From Flavobacteriales bacterium (GTDB lineage: Bacteria; Bacteroidota; Bacteroidia; Flavobacteriales_F; PHOS-HE28), in contig JAMLHB010000001.1 of NCBI GenBank assembly GCA_023957375.1, forward strand, positions 558,001-622,000: a DNA stretch of 64,000 nucleotides, written 5' to 3'. The translations under genes and the position numbers were made by a program. Positions 59,147 to 64,000 of this stretch are shown here, in pieces (position 1 is the stretch's first letter; each line of letters begins with the position of its first letter). The notes under the pieces are model-generated. The model worked only from the letters and a program-made list of their open reading frames with translations, searched no databases and was not told the DNA's origin.

Positions 59147-59821
59147 ATGACCATGCGTTGGATCTTTTGTTTGTTGATGTGCGGCATGGGCATGGCCTCC
59201 GTGTTTGCACAGGCAGCGGCATCCCAAGCTGAGTTGGACCGGATTGCAGCCGTGCTGGACTCCGTTCACGCGCTGGATCAAAACGGGCGGGGGGAGTTGC
59301 AGGAAGTGAGGGCGCAATACGGCAATCAGTCTGCGGAACTTGAACAGTTGTGGAAGCGGATCAACCGGCAGGATTCGGTGAATCAGGTCGTCGTGTCCGG
59401 TATCCTGGACCGGTATGGTTGGCTCAGCCAAGATGAAATAGGCGATTCGGCGAGCATGGCCTTATTCCTCGTGGTCCAGCACGGTGATCTTTCCATGCAG
59501 GAGAAGTACCTTCCCCTGTTGCGGGATGCCGTGGAAAAAGGCAGGGCGGAAGCCGACGAACTCGCTTATTTGGAAGACCGGATCGCCACGGATAAGGGTG
59601 TGGAGCAGATCTACGGAACACAGATGGGCATGGTGCCTGCAACCGGGGAGTACTTCATCCGGCCCATCAGGGATCCAGAGTATGTAGATGAACGCCGTGC
59701 CTCCGTTGGCTTGAAGCCATTGAACTGGTACGTCGGTATCTTCGGCTTGACCTGGAACGTGGAGCAATACAAGAAGGACTTGCCCAGGATCAAGCGACTG
59801 TTGAAGGAGATGGGGGAATGA
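59147..59821 (+). CDS. Secreted DUF6624-like protein
   Basis: The 224-aa product has a signal peptide (MTMRWIFCLLMCGMGMASVF, cleaved near AQA). The mature part matches what I recall of DUF6624: ILDRYGWLSQDEIGDSASMA, then LFLVVQHGDLSMQEKYLPLL, AYLEDRIATDKGVEQIYGTQ and DPEYVDERRASVGL. Members are small secreted or cytosolic proteins of unknown function. ATG 59147 is chosen, with 59153 as a close alternative. It lies just outside the uvrB-fragment boundary and has normal GC content. No operon partner is evident. Confidence 0.78.
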   Translation: MTMRWIFCLLMCGMGMASVFAQAAASQAELDRIAAVLDSVHALDQNGRGELQEVRAQYGNQSAELEQLWKRINRQDSVNQVVVSGILDRYGWLSQDEIGDSASMALFLVVQHGDLSMQEKYLPLLRDAVEKGRAEADELAYLEDRIATDKGVEQIYGTQMGMVPATGEYFIRPIRDPEYVDERRASVGLKPLNWYVGIFGLTWNVEQYKKDLPRIKRLLKEMGE

Positions 59822-59912
59822 GGGGAACAGGTGGCCAGGTATTTTGCCGCATCCCCTATTTTCGTTGCCGTGCCGATGGGCAACGGCCCGAAGGGTTGGG
59901 CCGTCCTGAACG

Positions 59913-62144
59913 ATGAATTCCCACGCAATGACCCGAAGGCTTACGCTGGTTGCTTCCCTTGCCCTGCTGTCCACAGCGCTTTCCGCGCAGATCGCCTTCG
60001 GTGGACACCCTTACGGCGACAAGGCCGAGAAGCGTGGCATGCCACCTGCCGTTGCGGTGCATTTGCCGGCTGTGGACGTGGCCACGCTGATGCAGGAGGA
60101 TGCTGCCCGCGCCGCGCAAGGCATCAAAGGGCCATTCCGGTTTGGTTTTGAGCACGCCACGGATTACACGACCCAAAACAGCGGCTCGTGGTTCACCATG
60201 CCCAACGGCGACCGTGTCTGGCGGCTTCAATTGCATTGCCCGGAGGCCCTTTCCATCAACCTCCAGTTCAGCAACTACGTGATCCCGGAGGGAGCGCGCA
60301 TGTTCCTGTACAACGAGGCGGGCGCGGTGCGCGGGGCGTTCAACGCACTAAGCAATCCGGGACACACGGCCTTCGGCACGGCTCCGTTGGAAGGCGATCG
60401 GATCACGGTGGAATACATCGAACCACCTGCCGTGGCAGGGCAGGGGAGCCTGGCCATCAGCACGGTGGTGCATGGCTACCGCCTGCTGGGCAAGGGCCAG
60501 GACCGCGGGTTCGGGAACAGCGGTCCCTGCAACGTGAACACCATCTGTCCGGAGGGAGACAACTGGCGGCAGGAGATCCGCTCCGTGGCCCACCTCGTCC
60601 TTGGCGGCGGCGTGTGCACCGGCAGCTTGATCAACAATTGCGCGAACGACAGCACCCCGTACTTCCTCACCGCTAACCATTGCACCGAGGGCAACAACTC
60701 GAATGCTTCCTGGGTCTTTATCTTCAACTGGGAAAGTCCCGTATGCGACCCCACGGAGAACGCACCCATGGACCACAGCATCACCGGCTGCGAGAAGCTG
60801 CTGGAGTACCCGCCCACCGATGCGTCGTTCCTGCTGCTGAACAGCACGCCCCCGGCAGATTTCCATCCCTACTACAGTGGTTGGGACAAGTCCGGAACGG
60901 CACCGGACAGCGTGGTGGGCATCCATCATCCGGCGGGCGACATCAAGAAGATCTGCAGTTCGCACGGCCCGATCATTGAAGGGGTGATGGGCAGCGCCGA
61001 CTGCTGGCAGGTGACCCAGTGGCACAGCGGCACCACGGAACCGGGAAGCAGCGGCAGTGCCATCTGGAACCAGGACCACCGCATCATCGGGCAACTGTAC
61101 GGCGGGCAGGCCTCGTGCAACAACAACGTCAACGACTATTACGGCCGATTCAATCTCACATACCCGCATCTCGAGGAATGGCTCGGTGCCTGTGGCGACA
61201 GCTTGGATGGGTTCGACCCGGAGTTTTACGTTCCGCCCCCCTTGGATGCCGCCATCACCAGCATCACCCAAGTGCCCAACGTGCTGTGCAACAGCGACAG
61301 CATCATGCCGCGTGTCACCCTCAAAAACAACGGGCTGGGCCCGATCAACTACGTCAACATCAATTACTTCATCGACGGGAGCATCCTGGGGACAGTGCCT
61401 TGGTACGGCGCTCTGCAACCGGTGCAAACGGTGAATGTGGACCTGCCCGCCATCCACTTGGCCAACGGCCTGCACCAGCTGATGGTGGGTGCATCCAATC
61501 CCAATGGCGGGGTGGATACTAATCCACTGAACGACGAGGATAGCGTGCTCTTCATGGTCAACAGCCCGGGTTTTGGTACCGTGGTGAAGATGAACCTGGA
61601 CCGCTTCGGCTCGGAAACCACTTGGCAGATCACCTCGCAGGAAGGATTTGTGATGGCGGCCGGCGGGCCGTACAACAACAGTTCCAGCGGCTACACCGTG
61701 AACACGCCGGTATGCTTGGCACATGATTGCTACACGTTCACGGTGATGGATGCGGTGGGCGATGGCATGTGCTGCAATTACGGCCTGGGCAATTACCTCA
61801 TCGCGGACAGCGAGAGCGACACCCTGCTGGCAGGCACGGGAACGTTCCAATGGGAGGTGAGCAATGAGTTCTGTGTCAATTGGGTGGGCATCGAAAGCCG
61901 AGAAGGACAGGGCGGCTTGTTGGTGGCGCCCAACCCGGGCACCGGGCGGTTCACCATTTCCTTCCCCCAAGGCGGGCCATGGCAATTACAGGTGTTGGAT
62001 GCTTTGGGCCGGCCGGCATGGACGGGAACTGCAGGCTCGGGCCGCAAAGTCGTTGACCTTGGCGCAGTGGCCAACGGAACCTATGTGCTGGTGGCCACGG
62101 ATGCGCGCCAACGCCAAGTGCAGCGGGTAGTGGTGCAACGTTGA
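59913..62144 (+). CDS. T9SS-exported trypsin-like (lysyl endopeptidase type) serine protease
   Basis: The 743-aa product has a signal peptide (MTRRLTLVASLALLSTALSA after an alternative ATG at 59928). A prodomain lies at about 40-195. The peptidase domain has a complete catalytic triad: His in YFLTANHCTEG, Asp in PTDASFLLL, and Ser in TEPGSSGSAIWN. Multiple Cys pairs and this layout match Achromobacter lysyl endopeptidase. A CARDB-like beta domain (ITSITQVPNVLCNSDSIMPR) and a second beta domain follow. The C-terminus is a T9SS sorting domain (VAPNPGTGRFTISF to VVVQR). It would be a secreted or cell-surface peptidase. A TATTTTCG promoter-like sequence lies at 59857-59864. Confidence 0.9.
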   Translation: MNSHAMTRRLTLVASLALLSTALSAQIAFGGHPYGDKAEKRGMPPAVAVHLPAVDVATLMQEDAARAAQGIKGPFRFGFEHATDYTTQNSGSWFTMPNGDRVWRLQLHCPEALSINLQFSNYVIPEGARMFLYNEAGAVRGAFNALSNPGHTAFGTAPLEGDRITVEYIEPPAVAGQGSLAISTVVHGYRLLGKGQDRGFGNSGPCNVNTICPEGDNWRQEIRSVAHLVLGGGVCTGSLINNCANDSTPYFLTANHCTEGNNSNASWVFIFNWESPVCDPTENAPMDHSITGCEKLLEYPPTDASFLLLNSTPPADFHPYYSGWDKSGTAPDSVVGIHHPAGDIKKICSSHGPIIEGVMGSADCWQVTQWHSGTTEPGSSGSAIWNQDHRIIGQLYGGQASCNNNVNDYYGRFNLTYPHLEEWLGACGDSLDGFDPEFYVPPPLDAAITSITQVPNVLCNSDSIMPRVTLKNNGLGPINYVNINYFIDGSILGTVPWYGALQPVQTVNVDLPAIHLANGLHQLMVGASNPNGGVDTNPLNDEDSVLFMVNSPGFGTVVKMNLDRFGSETTWQITSQEGFVMAAGGPYNNSSSGYTVNTPVCLAHDCYTFTVMDAVGDGMCCNYGLGNYLIADSESDTLLAGTGTFQWEVSNEFCVNWVGIESREGQGGLLVAPNPGTGRFTISFPQGGPWQLQVLDALGRPAWTGTAGSGRKVVDLGAVANGTYVLVATDARQRQVQRVVVQR

Positions 62145-62162
62145 CGGCCGCGCCGGGGCGGC

Positions 62163-62825
62163 TCAGTACTTCAGCAGGTAGTACACCAGCTTCACGTACT
62201 CATTGTTCACCATGATGAGGCCCTGCTCGGATTCCCACCACCGGGCTTCATCGTATTCCGTGGAAGGGGCGCCGTGCAAAAGCACGGCGATCCCGGCTTT
62301 GTTGAAGGTTTGGCGGAACACCCTCCCGGTGCGGCGCAGGTGGAAGCAACTGGTGAGCACCATCACCGTGTCCCATTGCTGCGACTTGGCATAGGCCAGC
62401 AGGGCTTCGGCCTCCTCGAAGGTGCTGGTGCCCACGTTCATCACGGTGGTCAGTTCCAAGGGCAGCCCTGCTTCCACGGCGGAATTCCGTGTGCAGGCGG
62501 CTTCGGTGCTGTCGATGCCCAAGGCATCCAACGCAGTAGGTACCGGTGCCCCGGTGAATACGAAGCGTGTGCCAAGGCCTTGTTGGAACACGCGGGCCGC
62601 TTCCACGCCGCGGTCCTTCACCGAACCGCCCAGCACGAACACGGCGTCCACCTGCACGGAGGGGTCCTCCGTGATCAGGAACCGGCCCATCGCGCGCAGC
62701 ATAGGCACGCGCAGCAGCCATGCGGCGGCGGTCAGCAACGCAATCAGTACCAGGATGCGCACCGTTTTGGAACCCGGCAGGATGAACAACTTGCGCTTGG
62801 TCGCAGGCGGAGTACGGGATTCCAT
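62163..62825 (-). CDS. YdcF/SanA-like membrane protein (DUF218)
   Basis: The 220-aa protein has one N-terminal transmembrane helix (TVRILVLIALLTAAAWLLRV) and a DUF218 domain outside: VDAVFVLGGSVKDRGVEAAR, GTRFVFTGA, GTSTFEEAEALLAYAK and TVMVLTSCFHLRRTGRVFRQ. Such proteins (SanA, ElyC, YdcF) affect envelope integrity and peptidoglycan or carrier-lipid metabolism in E. coli, with unclear chemistry. The N-terminus is basic and Pro-rich (MESRTPPATKRKLF). It begins four bases after the stop of the BatA-like gene upstream and is probably cotranscribed with it. Confidence 0.87.
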   Translation of the reverse strand: MESRTPPATKRKLFILPGSKTVRILVLIALLTAAAWLLRVPMLRAMGRFLITEDPSVQVDAVFVLGGSVKDRGVEAARVFQQGLGTRFVFTGAPVPTALDALGIDSTEAACTRNSAVEAGLPLELTTVMNVGTSTFEEAEALLAYAKSQQWDTVMVLTSCFHLRRTGRVFRQTFNKAGIAVLLHGAPSTEYDEARWWESEQGLIMVNNEYVKLVYYLLKY

Positions 62826-62829
62826 TCGG

Positions 62830-64000
62830 TCAATAGCTGCCGCTTCGGCGGCGAAGCGCCCACTCCAAGGTCAGCAACACCAGCAAGGGGAGGAAGAACC
62901 AACGCAGGGAGATCAGGTCGCTGAAGCTGGCGTGCGAATATGAGCGGGCCGCCATTCCGGGACTTTCTTTCAGAGCCTTCGCGATATCCGCCATGCGGGC
63001 GGGGTCCACGGCCAAGCCTCCGCTTCGTGTTGCCATGTTCTCCCAGAGGCGGTGGTCCGCCACGGTGCTCATTTGCTCGGCCACCTGTGGCTTCACCAGG
63101 AACTCGCCCTTGATTACCATGGTTTCCCCGTCGAGCAAGGTCTTGGCGGTCCATGCATACCGCCCTGGGGGAAGCGCGCCCGCATCCAGGCGGTAGCCGG
63201 TGCCGGCGCGGCTGAAGGCGTAGTTCAGCTGGTTGCCCTCTTCGTTGGTGAACGTGATCTGTGCCTCGGGCGTGTTCACGGGCTCATAACTGGCGTTGTA
63301 CAGCTCGGCGTTGAGCACCACCTTCTCCTGTTGGGCGAACTCGCGTTCCCCATGCACCCGGAAGCGGCTCTTGTCCTGCTTCAAGGCCAGCAACTGCACG
63401 GTTTTCTGCACCAGCCTGTCAAAGTGTGCCGTGGTGTTGTACAGCTGCATGTCGGCCAGCCGCCACCGCCAGAGCCCTTCGCCGCAGGTGATGGCCGATC
63501 GGCGGTCGCCCTGCACCTGGAAGGCGAACAGCGGGTAGGCCGTGCGCACGGGACCGATGCGCTGGTTGAACAAGGCCGTGGCGGAGCGGGCCGGTGCATA
63601 TTGCGCGAAGGGCACCTGCAGCGGTGGGAACCGCTCCCAAGCCTGCACGTCCTCCGGCGCCATGGTGAACAGGGTGAAGGAGGATGATACCGCTGCCTGC
63701 GCGTCGGTGGAGCCGCCCCTGGCGTGTTCGATGGCCACCCCGGTGCCCATGGCCGTGGTTTGGCGCAGGTCGCTTTGCTGGCCCAAGATGGTCCAGGTGG
63801 GTATCCCGGCCTTGCCGATCTGTTGCAGCAGGGGCTGAATGGCCATGTCGGTGGAAGGCAGTTGGTGCAGCACCACCAGGTCGTGGTCGGCTATGCGCCC
63901 GTTGAAGTCGGCCGCCAGGGACTGCTCTACCTGATAACCCTCCATGGCTCCCATGGCCAAGCGGATCGCGGCCACGTCGGGGTGGGGGCTGCGCGCCAAG
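62830..64000 (-). CDS. BatA-like membrane protein, C-terminal part (runs off the right edge)
   Basis: The frame is open at the window edge, so about 390 C-terminal residues are visible. It reads as a periplasmic domain (DHDLVVLHQLPSTDMAIQPL, PTWTILGQQSDLR) followed by beta-rich modules (EFAQQEKVVLNAELYNASYE, PPGRYAWTAKTLLDG) and a last transmembrane helix near the end (WFFLPLLVLLTLEWALRRR). In Bacteroidota, ~680-aa proteins with an N-terminal BatA domain and this ending are common and were named from aerotolerance operons. Their function is not settled. The BatA domain itself would be outside the window, so this is inferred. Confidence 0.72.
   Translation of the reverse strand, partial: LARSPHPDVAAIRLAMGAMEGYQVEQSLAADFNGRIADHDLVVLHQLPSTDMAIQPLLQQIGKAGIPTWTILGQQSDLRQTTAMGTGVAIEHARGGSTDAQAAVSSSFTLFTMAPEDVQAWERFPPLQVPFAQYAPARSATALFNQRIGPVRTAYPLFAFQVQGDRRSAITCGEGLWRWRLADMQLYNTTAHFDRLVQKTVQLLALKQDKSRFRVHGEREFAQQEKVVLNAELYNASYEPVNTPEAQITFTNEEGNQLNYAFSRAGTGYRLDAGALPPGRYAWTAKTLLDGETMVIKGEFLVKPQVAEQMSTVADHRLWENMATRSGGLAVDPARMADIAKALKESPGMAARSYSHASFSDLISLRWFFLPLLVLLTLEWALRRRSGSY

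Overview
The window reads as a chromosomal segment of a GC-rich member of the Bacteroidota, probably Flavobacteriales or a close relative (inference). Reasons: at least seven secreted proteins end in type IX secretion (T9SS) sorting domains; one protein begins with the THIAGGEI-type N-terminus of gliding-motility surface proteins; promoter boxes of the TAnnTTTG type (and a TAnnTTCG variant) sit just upstream of many start codons; Shine-Dalgarno sequences are mostly absent; and many lipoproteins are of Bacteroidota type. No CRISPR, rRNA or phage genes were seen.

Layout. 1-6 kb: start of a large surface protein, a palindrome-rich gap, then housekeeping genes ffh, folD and a beta-carbonic anhydrase, and a secreted protein of unknown role. 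6.1-11.5 kb: a minus-strand operon of three T9SS cargo genes joined by ATGA overlaps, headed by a (TTTC)8(TTCC)4 tract that splits the first gene from its only upstream ATG. 11.6-15.3 kb: an XRE regulator, ribH with a TPR gene, an array of palindromic repeats, recF and a DciA-like gene. 15.4-16.8 kb: an IS3-family element with an A6G frameshift signal. 16.9-21.4 kb: ndk, two secreted or lipoprotein unknowns, nrnA and two FKBP lipoproteins overlapping it. 21.4-27.5 kb: a heavy-metal RND efflux operon whose pump gene is fused to its TolC-like outer-membrane channel, with a His-rich protein at its head. 27.6-28 kb: two tRNA-Lys genes. 28-36.1 kb: GNAT-like protein, MFS transporter, gamma-glutamyltransferase, shikimate kinase, PyrR-like protein, YaaA, hydrolase, FKBP lipoprotein.

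36.2-44.7 kb: a second T9SS cargo operon containing a tandem duplication of a two-gene unit (glycoside-hydrolase-like plus repeat protein), one copy truncated. A G10 tract lies before its first gene. 44.8-47 kb: strong hairpins, a DUF551-like gene and a malate synthase-like gene with altered active-site motifs. 47.1-54.4 kb: an M16 peptidase pair, an LTA-synthase-like sulfatase, a MITE-like palindrome, WbqC-like and NlpE-like genes, and a 52-aa membrane protein. 54.5-59.1 kb: uvrB, then a more AT-rich group of three lipoprotein genes ending at a second, diverged uvrB 3' tail. 59.1-64 kb: a DUF6624-like protein, a T9SS-exported serine endopeptidase, a YdcF/SanA-like protein and the end of a BatA-like membrane protein.

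Themes worth following are hypermutable tracts beside surface-protein genes, mosaic duplication of T9SS cargo, enzyme relatives with lost catalytic residues (M43 peptidase, malate synthase), and recombination at the uvrB 3' end. All calls rest on reading the sequence; no searches were run.
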